DNA of 59,094 bases from JBFHFS01 sp041583495 (GTDB lineage: Bacteria; Bacteroidota; Bacteroidia; Bacteroidales; Marinilabiliaceae). The stretch lies in contig JBFHFS010000034.1 of the NCBI GenBank assembly GCA_041583495.1, positions 1-59,094 on the forward strand, given 5' to 3'. This document shows positions 10,835-19,315 of the stretch, in pieces (positions within the stretch are counted from its first letter, which is position 1; every line of letters begins with the position of its first letter). The position numbers and the translations under genes are program-made. Under the pieces are notes generated by a model. That model ran no database searches and was not told the DNA's origin. It worked only from the letters and a program-made list of their open reading frames with translations.

Positions 10835-10909
10835 GAAAGAGAAAAAGGAATTAAAGCACAACATTATGAAAAAAAGGAATTATTTTCTCAAATTAGCAGA
10901 AAAATAGCC

Positions 10910-11398
10910 TTGGATACCTCAGCCCAATTATACCATCAATGGATCGACCAGCTTTTGAATGAAGGGAAAACGGTTCAGGTACCTGTTTATGGGATGAGCA
11001 TGTTCCCGATTCTGTTGCCACGCGACAAGGTTCAAATACAGAAATGCTCCCTGGAGGCCCTTAAAATTGGGCAAGTACTGGTGTTTGAGATCAATGGTCA
11101 ATGGATTGCCCACCGCCTGACCAGCAAGGATGCCGCCACGGGACAGCTGTTCACCAAGGGAGACGGCTTGCCTTACACCGATACCCCGGTAACCATAGAG
11201 ACCACTAAAGGGGTTCTAACCAAGGTCATAAAATCGCGTTCACCACTGGCCTGGAGTATAAACACCCCCATCGACCATTTTATGGTTTGGGCCGGGCCGG
11301 TTCTGGGCAGGCTTTTTTTTCTTCTGGCCAGGATAACCGGAAAGATTGTGAGAACACTAAACCGAAATCAGGGACCCGTCAGCACCAAAGAGAAGTAA
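10910..11398 (+). CDS. S24/S26-family signal peptidase-like protein (Ser/His type)
   Basis: 162 residues from a TTG start; the frame is open back to 10832 but offers no ATG, and a start at any later Met would remove the catalytic Ser. 'VPVYGMSMFPIL' carries the nucleophile Ser30. 'QWIAHRLTSKD' places His68 where LepB has Lys, and 'FTKGDGLPYTD' (about 82-91) supplies the conserved Asp region. This Ser/His arrangement is typical of Sec11/SipW-like (S26B) peptidases rather than general bacterial LepB. No clear N-terminal membrane anchor is seen; a hydrophobic stretch near residues 125-145 may anchor the C-terminus. The ABC exporter starts 54 bp downstream on the same strand, so cleavage of an exported peptide is a plausible job. 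No precursor peptide is recognisable nearby. Confidence 0.7.
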   Translation: MDTSAQLYHQWIDQLLNEGKTVQVPVYGMSMFPILLPRDKVQIQKCSLEALKIGQVLVFEINGQWIAHRLTSKDAATGQLFTKGDGLPYTDTPVTIETTKGVLTKVIKSRSPLAWSINTPIDHFMVWAGPVLGRLFFLLARITGKIVRTLNRNQGPVSTKEK

Positions 11399-11452
11399 GG
11401 GATGAACGAGTGGAGAGTCAAATAAATACGCTTACGATCGATTCAGAAATTT

Positions 11453-13249
11453 ATGCAGCATTGGCAACAAATTAAAACCATTCTTCGATACATCTGGAAA
11501 AGTTCACCCGGATGGACGCTCCTCAATGCCTTTCTGGTACTGACAAGGGGGTTGTTGCCACTATTGCTGATCTATCTGGTCAAACTACTGGTTGATGAAA
11601 TTCAGGTTGTGGCTGCTTCGGCTGGAGATGAACTTCTTCTTCATCGGCTTATCGTTCTTCTCATCGTAGCAGCTGTGGTGTTCCTGGCCAATGCCCTATC
11701 AGCCTCACTGGGCACCCTGGTGAGAGAGAAACAATCGTTTGTGATCTCCGACTTCTTCGACAACCTCATCCACGACAAAACCACCCGGATAGATTACGGT
11801 TTTTTTGAACATCCCCAATACCAAAATGTCTTTTTCAGAGCCCTGAACGAGGCTTCCTTCCGACCCTCCCGCATATTCTACGGCATAGTGGGGATAATAC
11901 AAAACCTCATCACGCTGGCGGTCATGGGCGGCATCCTATTGTTGGTACACTGGTCGGTATCGATTGTACTGCTGATGGTTACCCTGCCGGTATCCTTCAT
12001 CCGGCTCAAACATGCGCGTGCCCTGTTCCGCTTCACCCGGACACACACCAACCAGGAACGCCGGGTAAACTACTACAATCGGCTGCTCACCTCACGCGAA
12101 TTCGCCAAGGAGGTCCGCACCTTCAATCTGGGCAATTTATTCAGAACGCGCTACCACGAGCTGAAAGAAGACTGGCGCGACACCCGCTATAAGATGCTCA
12201 AACGAAAAACCATCCAGGAAGTCGGGGTTCAAATTCTGGCGGCCATCGCGGTATTTTCCCTGTACGGTCTCATCGCCTATCGGGCATTTCTGGGAAGCAT
12301 CACCATCGGGGATGTAGTGCTTTACTTTCTGGCACTTCAGCGGGGATATACCTATCTTCAGGAATTCCTCGGGCGTCTTTCCGGCCTGTACGAAGATTCT
12401 CTGTTTCTGGACAACCTGTTTGAATTCCTTGAGTTAAAAGGACCCGACAAAGCCCTTACAGCCCAAACCCTAAAGCCCTTCCCCTCACCCATGAAGAAAG
12501 GCATTGAGTTTAACAACGTGGGATTTCATTACCCTTCCAATGACCGTTGGATCCTCAGGGGGCTCACTTTTTCCATCGAAGCCGGTGAAACGGTTGCTCT
12601 GGTGGGGGTGAACGGGGCGGGTAAGTCTACCCTCGTAAAACTGATCTGCAGTCTCTACCAACCCGCGGAAGGCACCATCACCATCGACGACATCCCATTA
12701 AAGGAGATTCGCTGGGCAGACAAGACCGCCCACATCAGCGCCATCTTCCAGGACTATATGCTCTACAACGTTAGCGCCCGTGAAAACATCTGGTTTGGAA
12801 ACGTACGCAAAGAGGCAGATGACAAAACCATTACAGATGCTGCCCAACAAGCAGGCATCCATACGGTGATTGAAGCGTTTGAGAAGGGTTACGACACCAC
12901 CCTGGGAACCCTCTTCGACGAAAGCGAACAGCTTAGTCCCGGCCAATGGCAACGACTGGCGCTTGCCCGATCATTTTTCAACAAGGCGCAACTGGTGGTT
13001 TTGGATGAACCGACCAGCGCACTGGATGCCTTCTCTGAAGCCAAACTGCTGAAATACATAAAAGGGATTACACAGAACCGCACGGCCCTGATCATCAGCC
13101 ATCGCCTTTCCACCATCCGAATGGCCGATCGCATCATGGTGCTGGATGGCCAAAAGATTGTAGAAGAGGGGCCCTACAAGGAATTAATGCAGCACGAAGG
13201 CCATTTTTACAGGATGGTAGAATCCCTCTCGAAGGCCGGATTCTTCTAG
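11453..13249 (+). CDS. ABC exporter, fused permease and ATPase
   Basis: 598 residues, the usual length of a half-transporter. Residues ~1-330 hold several hydrophobic segments (about 15-45, 65-90, 145-185, 255-300) forming the exporter membrane domain. The ATPase follows: Walker A 'GVNGAGKST' at ~385, signature 'LSPGQ' at ~494, Walker B 'LVVLDEPTSALD' at ~515-526, then the H-loop 'IISHRLS'. No N-terminal C39 peptidase domain is present, so a separate peptidase would be needed for leader removal; the S26-like gene directly upstream could provide it. It would act as a homodimer in the inner membrane. The substrate is unknown; lipid, drug or peptide export are all possible. The next gene downstream converges on it. 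Confidence 0.88.
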   Translation: MQHWQQIKTILRYIWKSSPGWTLLNAFLVLTRGLLPLLLIYLVKLLVDEIQVVAASAGDELLLHRLIVLLIVAAVVFLANALSASLGTLVREKQSFVISDFFDNLIHDKTTRIDYGFFEHPQYQNVFFRALNEASFRPSRIFYGIVGIIQNLITLAVMGGILLLVHWSVSIVLLMVTLPVSFIRLKHARALFRFTRTHTNQERRVNYYNRLLTSREFAKEVRTFNLGNLFRTRYHELKEDWRDTRYKMLKRKTIQEVGVQILAAIAVFSLYGLIAYRAFLGSITIGDVVLYFLALQRGYTYLQEFLGRLSGLYEDSLFLDNLFEFLELKGPDKALTAQTLKPFPSPMKKGIEFNNVGFHYPSNDRWILRGLTFSIEAGETVALVGVNGAGKSTLVKLICSLYQPAEGTITIDDIPLKEIRWADKTAHISAIFQDYMLYNVSARENIWFGNVRKEADDKTITDAAQQAGIHTVIEAFEKGYDTTLGTLFDESEQLSPGQWQRLALARSFFNKAQLVVLDEPTSALDAFSEAKLLKYIKGITQNRTALIISHRLSTIRMADRIMVLDGQKIVEEGPYKELMQHEGHFYRMVESLSKAGFF

Positions 13250-13318
13250 CTTGCCACCACCAAAAAATCCTTCCTCTCAAACCGAATCATTGGTGTTGGA
13301 GGAAGAAGCCACCCGGGC

Positions 13319-14755
13319 CTATTCCCCAAAAGAAAAGTAAATACCGGTAAACACACCAAAGGAATAGGGCTTAAACGAAGTGGGATAATCCTTATTTATA
13401 TCGGAGAGAAAATAGGAAATGCGCGGCTCCATCTGAAGGGTGAAAGCATGATAAAGAGGCAAAGAAACGGCCACCCCGGCATGGGTACTGAAACTCAGGT
13501 TGGACAGACCCTGGGTTTTCCCAAGATCCCTTTTTTGGCCGGAAGAAGAAAGAGACACCCTATTATCGACCAGCCAGTTCGAGCTTAACCCGCCGGAAAC
13601 CGAAAGCGAGAAACCCCGCTCAAAAAGTTTATATCTCATGGTCAAGGGCACCTCCACATAGCCCAGCGACTGCTCTATATCGGCTTGTGTATTGGTTGGG
13701 GACCCGGCAAAAAATTCAACCACCTCATTTCGCTGGAGACTCTGATCGAAAGCTAAAATGGAGGAGGATTTTGGCACATCAGGCGTACGAATGTTTCCCA
13801 TAGAATTTCCCAAATCTATATTTTGAAACGAGAGCCCCTCTCCGGCAGCAGAATTCATGCTGTAGAGTTTTGATTCACTGGAAGATGCTGTCACCACCTG
13901 ACCCAGCATCGCATATCTCACACCTGTCTCAAGGCTCCATCGACGATGCATCTGAACACTCACTTTAAGTCCACCGCTGGAGGTCATCAAGCCATTTTCG
14001 GCGTAAGCCCCCACTCCGCTGGCTGCACTGCCACCCGAAACCTCCCTGAAAGCATAGGTGGGTGAATACTCCCCTCCCACTGTTACCCTGGGGCGAAAAG
14101 CTCTGGCCAATGCTCCCTCTCCGGCCTGGGAAACGCCAAACCTCTCCAAACCAGGAGCAGGTTCTGCCCGATGAGAAACCTCAACCAGTCCTGGCGCCTC
14201 AATGTCCACATCGACCATGGACGCCCTATCCCGGGCCAAAAGGCTTTTAAGGCCTTCTGCTAAAGTCCCATCTTCCGACCGCGACGAACCAGTTTCGGCG
14301 GATGCCCTCCCGGAAAGCTCTTTTCCCAGACCTTTCATTGCTGCAGAGGCGGTCAACCCTTGGCCACCCCCTGATCCATCCGCCATGTCCAATTTATCCA
14401 CCCCACTACCTTTTTGACCTTCTGCCCCTTGTCCAACGTGAGTGCCGGCCGCCAAAGAATTCTCAGTCGGATGGTTATCTTCAAAAACCGTAGAACTATC
14501 CTGCCCTTCAGAAACAGGTTGAACGGCCAGTCGGGAATCCGGGGATGGGTCCGATCCCGGCCCCAGTAAAAAGAGGCCCGCCAAAAGGATCACTGCAGCT
14601 GCGGCCCCCCAACGAATGAACCAAACAACGCCCCGCCTTTTGCCAGAAGCATTAAGCCCTCCCTCTATACCTGCCCAAACCCGGTCGGAGGGAGGCATCT
14701 CCAGCGAGGAGAGCTGCTGCTTAAATAGTTGGTCTATATCTTTTTCCTGCATCAC
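13319..14755 (-). CDS. Anti-sigma-like inner-membrane anchor fused to an outer-membrane beta-barrel
   Basis: 478 residues. The first ~42 residues are cytoplasmic and start 'MMQEKDIDQLFKQQLSSLEM', like the N-termini of ECF anti-sigma proteins in this phylum. A single hydrophobic helix ('WGAAAAVILLAGLFLLG', ~48-64) follows, then ~160 residues of Gly/Ser/Ala-rich low-complexity linker. From ~225 to the end is a beta-rich domain with alternating hydrophobic strands ('RVTVGGEYSPTYAF' to the terminal 'GVFTGIYFSFGE') that looks like a small PorT/OmpA-type barrel. Its ATG overlaps the stop of the sigma gene by 4 bp, so the two are translationally coupled. Inferred role: envelope-spanning sensor that holds the sigma factor. 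The barrel assignment rests on strand pattern only. Confidence 0.7.
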   Translation of the reverse strand: MMQEKDIDQLFKQQLSSLEMPPSDRVWAGIEGGLNASGKRRGVVWFIRWGAAAAVILLAGLFLLGPGSDPSPDSRLAVQPVSEGQDSSTVFEDNHPTENSLAAGTHVGQGAEGQKGSGVDKLDMADGSGGGQGLTASAAMKGLGKELSGRASAETGSSRSEDGTLAEGLKSLLARDRASMVDVDIEAPGLVEVSHRAEPAPGLERFGVSQAGEGALARAFRPRVTVGGEYSPTYAFREVSGGSAASGVGAYAENGLMTSSGGLKVSVQMHRRWSLETGVRYAMLGQVVTASSSESKLYSMNSAAGEGLSFQNIDLGNSMGNIRTPDVPKSSSILAFDQSLQRNEVVEFFAGSPTNTQADIEQSLGYVEVPLTMRYKLFERGFSLSVSGGLSSNWLVDNRVSLSSSGQKRDLGKTQGLSNLSFSTHAGVAVSLPLYHAFTLQMEPRISYFLSDINKDYPTSFKPYSFGVFTGIYFSFGE

Positions 14756-15393
14756 AATAATTTTGTCTTCTCTTTTTCGGAAATTTCAGAGAGTCGCTTC
14801 TGCAACCACTTACGTGCTCTAAACAGGTTCGACTTGCTGGTCCCCTCCGAGATACCCAAACGATAGGCGATCTGCTCGTGTGCTTCTTCTTCAAAAACAA
14901 ACAGGTTAAACACCATCCTGTATCTCTCGGGCAATTGCGAAATTAGCTCCAATAATACATCCAGACTGTATTTCGTCTGATTCTCCTCATCATTCTCCTC
15001 CTCCCAACCCGCATCCGATTCAAATTCGGGGTGCAATTCAATCAATGGTCGTTTTTTTCTAAGGGTCTCAATAATGAGGTTGACCATTAACCGGCGTAAC
15101 CAACCTTCAAAGGATCCTTGAAACCGGAACTGCTTCACCTTTTGAAAGGCTTTTATGAATCCATCCTGCAAAAAATCTTCGGCCTCTGTGTTATTCCGGG
15201 CATACCGCCTGCAAACCCCCAGCATTCTGGGCGCAAAGCGTTCATAAAGTGCCTTTTGAGCACTCCGATCCCCTTCCTGACAAGCTTTTATAATTTCATC
15301 TAATTCCAACACAGGTCTTTTGGCCAATGAGTTCCCAATAAAATTACACTTCTCTGACTTAACAATCAATGATTCAAGGGTAAAACCCTTCAT
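14752..15393 (-). CDS. ECF-subfamily RNA polymerase sigma factor
   Basis: 213 residues as an ATG ORF, somewhat long for the family. The conserved part starts at 'LELDEIIKACQEGDRSAQKALYE' (~residue 30), so a GTG/TTG start near there is possible. Region 2 is seen in 'YARNNTEAEDFLQDGFIKAF' and 'FRFQGSFEGWLRRLMVNLI'. Region 4 with its helix-turn-helix is seen in 'LPERYRMVFNLFVFEEEAHEQIAYRLGISEGTSKSNLFRA'. It directs transcription in response to an envelope signal and is presumably held by the membrane protein encoded immediately downstream, whose start overlaps its stop by 4 bp. Confidence 0.92.
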   Translation of the reverse strand: MKGFTLESLIVKSEKCNFIGNSLAKRPVLELDEIIKACQEGDRSAQKALYERFAPRMLGVCRRYARNNTEAEDFLQDGFIKAFQKVKQFRFQGSFEGWLRRLMVNLIIETLRKKRPLIELHPEFESDAGWEEENDEENQTKYSLDVLLELISQLPERYRMVFNLFVFEEEAHEQIAYRLGISEGTSKSNLFRARKWLQKRLSEISEKEKTKLL

Positions 15394-15501
15394 TGATTAC
15401 CGGAAACAGCCGTGCAGTCTGTCCAGGCGTCCACAGGATGAGGGGAACCTTATAGGGTAGATGATAAAAGGAGGTAAGAGTTGCGTGTGAAGGCGGAGAA
15501 A

Positions 15502-15963
15502 TCAGAAATTTTTCTTAATCCGGTCCAATTCCCGGTTAGAGTCCTTGAGTTTGAGCGTCTCACGCTTATCGTGATGTTTCTTTCCCTTGGCCAGGCCAAT
15601 CTCCAGTTTGGCAAACCCACGGTCGTTGATAAACATGCGAAGAGGCACAATGGTAAGGCCCGACTCTTTGGTTTTTCGCTCCAGTTTATACAACTCCTTT
15701 TTTTGCAGTAGAAGCTTGCGCTCACGGGTAGGAACATGATTGTTGAAGGTACCGTAAAAATATTCTGAGATATTCATCCCCTTCACCCAAAGCTCGCCCT
15801 TCACAAAATAGCAATAGGAATCGACCAGGGCGGCCCTTCCCATGCGGATAGACTTTATCTCGGTACCTGAAAGCATAATCCCGGCCACATACTTGTCGAG
15901 AATTTCGTAATCGAAATAAGCTCTTTTATTGCGAATGTTAAGTCTGGCTACCGACATCATCAA
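15502..15963 (-). CDS. smpB: SsrA-binding protein SmpB
   Basis: 153 residues, normal length. The start 'ARLNIRNKRAYFDYEI' and 'AGIMLSGTEIKSIRMGRAAL' are the hallmark oligonucleotide-binding-fold sequences, followed by 'YFYGTFNNHVPTRERKLLL' and the 'INDRGFAKLEIGLAKGKKHHDKRE' segment, with a basic C-terminal tail ending 'ELDRIKKNF'. It binds tmRNA and delivers it to stalled ribosomes in trans-translation. Three Met codons open the ORF; the third is closest to the family start. Its ATG overlaps the stop of the upstream Yip1-like gene by 4 bp, so they share a transcript. No tmRNA gene is recognised in the window. Confidence 0.97.
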   Translation of the reverse strand: MMMSVARLNIRNKRAYFDYEILDKYVAGIMLSGTEIKSIRMGRAALVDSYCYFVKGELWVKGMNISEYFYGTFNNHVPTRERKLLLQKKELYKLERKTKESGLTIVPLRMFINDRGFAKLEIGLAKGKKHHDKRETLKLKDSNRELDRIKKNF

Positions 15964-16547
15964 ATAGATAAAAGATTCAATAACAACAAGCGAATAAGAA
16001 AGGGTATAAGCAACACCGAGCTGCCCAACAAAAGTGAAAAGATGATTTTCTTATCCCCTTTTAAGCTGGTCAGATATGGTATGCCCACCCAGCACAAATA
16101 AAAGCTGTAGACCGAAAATATGTGAATAAAAAATATTTCAGGAACCAGGGTGGCAATTATCAAAACCACATATAAGGGTGCGGATGAATAAACAACCAAT
16201 TTGGCGGCTGTCTCTTTAAAATCCGGGAATCGAAAGACCTTCAGAAACCTGGAGGTCAGATAAAAGGACAACAAAAGCCCGCCAAACAAGGCCGTAAAAA
16301 TAAGAAGGGCCTGCTTTAGGGCCAACTCGAAAATTAACACCTGTTGATTAACCAGAAAACTAATAAAAGTAACCAGTGTAGCCAGCCCTATCAGTGGAAG
16401 TGAGAACCCCGACAACATATCGTTGAGCGTGGTTAGTTCACCATTAACAATTTGCCACTCTTCGTTTGGTTTCACAATCAGGTTACGTAACCGTAATGCA
16501 AGGTTGCGGTAAAGGTCTCGGGTACCGGATGGTTGTTTTAATGCCAT
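15960..16547 (-). CDS. Yip1-family integral membrane protein
   Basis: 195 residues. A soluble N-terminus ('RDLYRNLALRLRNLIVKPNEEWQIV') precedes five or so hydrophobic helices (about 48-66, 74-100, 112-135, 140-158, 170-194). The motif 'IVKPNEEWQIV' at the start, 'KVVVYSSAPLYV'-like sequence (here 'KLVVYSSAPLYVVLI') in the middle and the multi-helix layout fit the Yip1 domain family found in bacteria. Function is not established. It is the first gene of a two-gene unit with smpB and is divergent from miaA. Confidence 0.75.
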   Translation of the reverse strand: MALKQPSGTRDLYRNLALRLRNLIVKPNEEWQIVNGELTTLNDMLSGFSLPLIGLATLVTFISFLVNQQVLIFELALKQALLIFTALFGGLLLSFYLTSRFLKVFRFPDFKETAAKLVVYSSAPLYVVLIIATLVPEIFFIHIFSVYSFYLCWVGIPYLTSLKGDKKIIFSLLLGSSVLLIPFLIRLLLLNLLSI

Positions 16548-16780
16548 AAATTAGCCTAAAATTACAAGGCAAAAGTAACAAAATTAACGGGGAAAATGAA
16601 CCCTCTGTCCAATCTACCCCTTTCTCAATCCTCCGGATGAAGTCCATTTGTCGCAATAATTGAACCCACCGTTGAATTAAATTTCTCTGTTAAACTTGCC
16701 ATTCAGAGAGGCTTCCCGCCGTTGAAATACACGCCCCCGATGAACAGATCGGGCCCTCCGGGTAACCATAATCCCAAAAA

Positions 16781-16796
16781 ACAAAGTTAACTTTGT
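16781..16796. promoter_or_regulatory. 16-bp perfect palindrome with TAnnTTTG on both strands
   Basis: ACAAAGTTAACTTTGT is its own reverse complement. On the plus strand it contains TAACTTTG (16788-16795), a match to the Bacteroidota -7 element, about 49 bp before the miaA ATG; by symmetry the minus strand carries the same octamer towards the Yip1-like gene. No TTG is found at the expected -33 position on either strand, so promoter function is uncertain; an operator is equally possible. Confidence 0.4.
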
Positions 16797-16843
16797 GGTA
16801 TATTTCCCCTGATTTAAACAGAAGTTGGAAAAAAAGGAACCCT

Positions 16844-17809
16844 ATGACCGCCATCCCCCCCTGTAACCTCACCGTGATTACCGGCCCCACCGCCAGCGGA
16901 AAAACCCATCTGGCAGCTCTGCTGGCAGCCCGTATCAACGGAGAGATCATCAGCGCCGACTCTCGTCAGATTTATCGCCGCATGGATCTGGGTACGGGCA
17001 AAGACTACGACGACTACCTGGTGAATAACCAAAAAATCCCTTATCACCTTATCGACATCCGTGAGCCCGGCTATAAATACAATGTTTACGAATATCAAAC
17101 CGACTTCTTCAAGGCATTTGAAGACATTCGCCAAAGGGGAAAATATCCGATCATGTGCGGGGGAACGGGTTTGTATATCCAGGCCGTTTTGGATCAATAT
17201 AAAATGGTGCATGTACCTCCCAATCCGGAGTTACGTAAATCTCTGGGCACAAAATCCCTGATGGAATTAAAAACCCTATTATCCGCCTTCAAACAATTAC
17301 ACAACAACACCGATACAGATACCATCCCCCGGGCCATCCGGAGCATCGAAATTGAAACCTATTATCTGTCTCACCCCGAAATTGAAGTGGATCTCCCCTC
17401 CATAACCCCACTCATTGTTGGGGTGAAAATAGACCGCGATCTGAGGCGCGAGAAAATCACCCGAAGGCTGAGAGAGCGCCTGAAACACGGAATGGTCGCG
17501 GAGGTAGAGCAACTCCTCGCATCCGGGTTGACGCCCGAAGATTTGGTCTACTACGGACTGGAATACAAATATCTAACGCTTTATGTAACCGGCCAGATTC
17601 CCTACGATGAGATGTTTGAAAAACTGAACATCGCCATTCATCAATTTGCCAAGCGACAGATGACCTGGTTCAGAGGAATGGAGCGCAAGGGACACCGCAT
17701 CTGCTGGGTAGATGCAGCCCAACCTGCAGACCGGAATGTAGAGACCATTCTGAAATGGATGAATGATTTTGACCCCAAAGAGTTTTCATCTTTCCGCGCA
17801 AATCAGTAA
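16844..17809 (+). CDS. miaA: tRNA dimethylallyltransferase
   Basis: 321 residues from ATG 16844; an upstream in-frame ATG at 16793 would add 17 residues that do not look like the family. The P-loop 'GPTASGKT' is at residues 14-21, then 'EIISADSRQIYRRMDLGTGK', 'YHLIDI', 'GGTGLYIQAVL' and the late 'QFAKRQMTWFR' stretch, all conserved in MiaA. It transfers dimethylallyl from DMAPP to A37 of tRNAs reading UNN codons. The loop after 'DYDDYLVN' differs somewhat from the enterobacterial enzyme, as often in Bacteroidota. The next gene starts 34 bp downstream on the same strand. Confidence 0.95.
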   Translation: MTAIPPCNLTVITGPTASGKTHLAALLAARINGEIISADSRQIYRRMDLGTGKDYDDYLVNNQKIPYHLIDIREPGYKYNVYEYQTDFFKAFEDIRQRGKYPIMCGGTGLYIQAVLDQYKMVHVPPNPELRKSLGTKSLMELKTLLSAFKQLHNNTDTDTIPRAIRSIEIETYYLSHPEIEVDLPSITPLIVGVKIDRDLRREKITRRLRERLKHGMVAEVEQLLASGLTPEDLVYYGLEYKYLTLYVTGQIPYDEMFEKLNIAIHQFAKRQMTWFRGMERKGHRICWVDAAQPADRNVETILKWMNDFDPKEFSSFRANQ

Positions 17810-17843
17810 GTTTGGTAAATCTAACCGGCTCTAAAACGAATGC

Positions 17844-19265
17844 ATGGACCATTTATCCGAATATATATCCCGCCTCACGCAACTTGCTAACCGCGACCAT
17901 TCACTGCGCGAAAAACTGCAGCAACTAATTGATCGCTATTTACTAATCCAAACGCAGGACGAAAAATATACTGATCTTCTCAATCAGTTTTCGTCCCCTC
18001 GAGAAATAGAGGAAAAAGAAACCAAACCGGGGAAACCCAAAAAAGCCTTTAAAAAGCTTCGAATGGTTTCTCTGCTTTATGTTTCAATCTCCGGCTTCGA
18101 GAAATTGCATGAGGCTGACAATCCCTCAGAACTGATAGACCAACTGGACGAACTGTTCTTTTCAATAGACCAGATAGCCGCCGAATACGGGGTAACCAAG
18201 ATCAAGAGCTTTGGGGACAACATAATTTACGCCGGCGGCCTGGCTATTGAGAACCGCACCAACCCCATAGATATAACACTGGCAGCCAGCAAGATGCAGA
18301 CAACAGTTGGGGAAATTGGAAGCGAGCAAACCAAGACTGAGTTCTGGCAATTAAAGATGGGCATTCACACGGGCCCGGTTCTGGCCTCCACCTCTGACAA
18401 CAAACCCTCTCCTTTTTCCATGTCGGGCGAAACCATCAATATCGCCTGCCGACTGGGGGAAGCCTGTCCCCCGGGAAGGATCACCATGTCCGAAATGTCC
18501 TACGAGCTGGTAAAGGAGTTCTTTAAGATCAGCCCCCTGGGCAAAATGCCGGTCAAGTACAAAGGTCAACTGCGGATGTTCCTGGTGAATGGGCTATTGG
18601 ATGAGTTACATATTCCAGGAAATCCCTTTGAGGTAAACGAGGTTTTCTCGGTCCGTTACGGGCACATCCAGTTTATGGATTTGGAGGAAGAAGTTCTTAA
18701 CCTCCTGGAAAAAAAGCTCCCCAAAAACCTCTATTACCACAATGTAAAACATACCGTGGATGTGGTTACGGAAGTTGAGCTGATTGGCTGGGCAGAGAAA
18801 CTTAATGAGGAACAGATCCTTCTGCTCAAATTGGCAGCCCTGTTTCACGATACCGGACATATCCATGATTATAAGGATCATGAGCATCAGAGCACTCTTT
18901 TAGCCCGGGAAGCCCTCAGCCGGTATAAATTCTCTGAGAAACAGATCGAAACGATTTGCCGGCTCATCATGGCCACCAAGTTACCTCCCAACCCCTCCGA
19001 TCTGCTGGAAGAGATCATATGCGATTCGGACCTTGACTACCTGGGACGCACCGACTTTATTCCTGTCTCCAACAATTTGTTTCAGGAACTTAAAGAGAGA
19101 CAAATGGTCAATTCCCTAAACGACTGGAACCAAATGCAGCTCTCCTTTATCGGCAAACATCAGTACTTTACCAAAACCGCCCAAACCTTACGGGAAGTCA
19201 ACAAACAACAGCAAATCGAGCGGATCGAACAACTGCTGAAACAAACCTCATCGGTTGAGAAGTAA
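17844..19265 (+). CDS. Nucleotide-cyclase-like domain fused to an HD phosphohydrolase domain
   Basis: 473 residues. An N-terminal helical segment (1-70) precedes a class III cyclase homology domain (~74-255): 'LLYVSISGFEKL', 'KIKSFGDNIIYAGG', 'MGIHTGPVLAS', 'SGETINIACRLGEACPPGRITMSE'. The second metal Asp is present (Asp125 in GDN), but the first, normally in '(A)DI.GF', is Ser81. From ~285 an HD domain follows with 'YYHNVKHTVDVV', 'ALFHDTGHIHDY' and a late Asp ('CDSDLDYLG'), matching H...HD...D metal ligands. Cyclase-like plus HD in one chain suggests synthesis or sensing and hydrolysis of a cyclic nucleotide. Because one metal ligand is missing, the cyclase part may be a regulatory nucleotide-binding domain. 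No transmembrane helix is seen. Confidence 0.8.
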   Translation: MDHLSEYISRLTQLANRDHSLREKLQQLIDRYLLIQTQDEKYTDLLNQFSSPREIEEKETKPGKPKKAFKKLRMVSLLYVSISGFEKLHEADNPSELIDQLDELFFSIDQIAAEYGVTKIKSFGDNIIYAGGLAIENRTNPIDITLAASKMQTTVGEIGSEQTKTEFWQLKMGIHTGPVLASTSDNKPSPFSMSGETINIACRLGEACPPGRITMSEMSYELVKEFFKISPLGKMPVKYKGQLRMFLVNGLLDELHIPGNPFEVNEVFSVRYGHIQFMDLEEEVLNLLEKKLPKNLYYHNVKHTVDVVTEVELIGWAEKLNEEQILLLKLAALFHDTGHIHDYKDHEHQSTLLAREALSRYKFSEKQIETICRLIMATKLPPNPSDLLEEIICDSDLDYLGRTDFIPVSNNLFQELKERQMVNSLNDWNQMQLSFIGKHQYFTKTAQTLREVNKQQQIERIEQLLKQTSSVEK

Positions 19266-19315
19266 CTTTTTTTGTACCTTTAGGGCATCAACCTTAAAAC
19301 ACAAAAGCATTGACT

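Larger units (their letters stand above)
10089..10909. other. Non-coding 820-bp stretch between divergent genes
   Basis: No credible gene is seen here. It contains a weak TAnnTTTG-like element on the minus strand (10127-10134, reading TAAATTTG) that could serve the giant gene, the 14-base direct repeats at 10141-10184, AT-rich spacer DNA, and two ~197-bp degenerate tandem units (10444-10834). A 13-codon ORF at 10866 ends just before the TTG start of the next gene and is not considered real. Confidence 0.6.

Noticed and set aside
10866..10907. 13-codon ORF (start ATG at 10866) ahead of the peptidase gene, considered as a leader peptide
   Set aside because: Too short to judge, no repeat codons or attenuator hairpin after it, and it ends before the TTG start without overlap.
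15394..15501. Possible tmRNA gene beside smpB
   Set aside because: The 107-bp gap shows no tRNA-like acceptor or resume ORF pattern.
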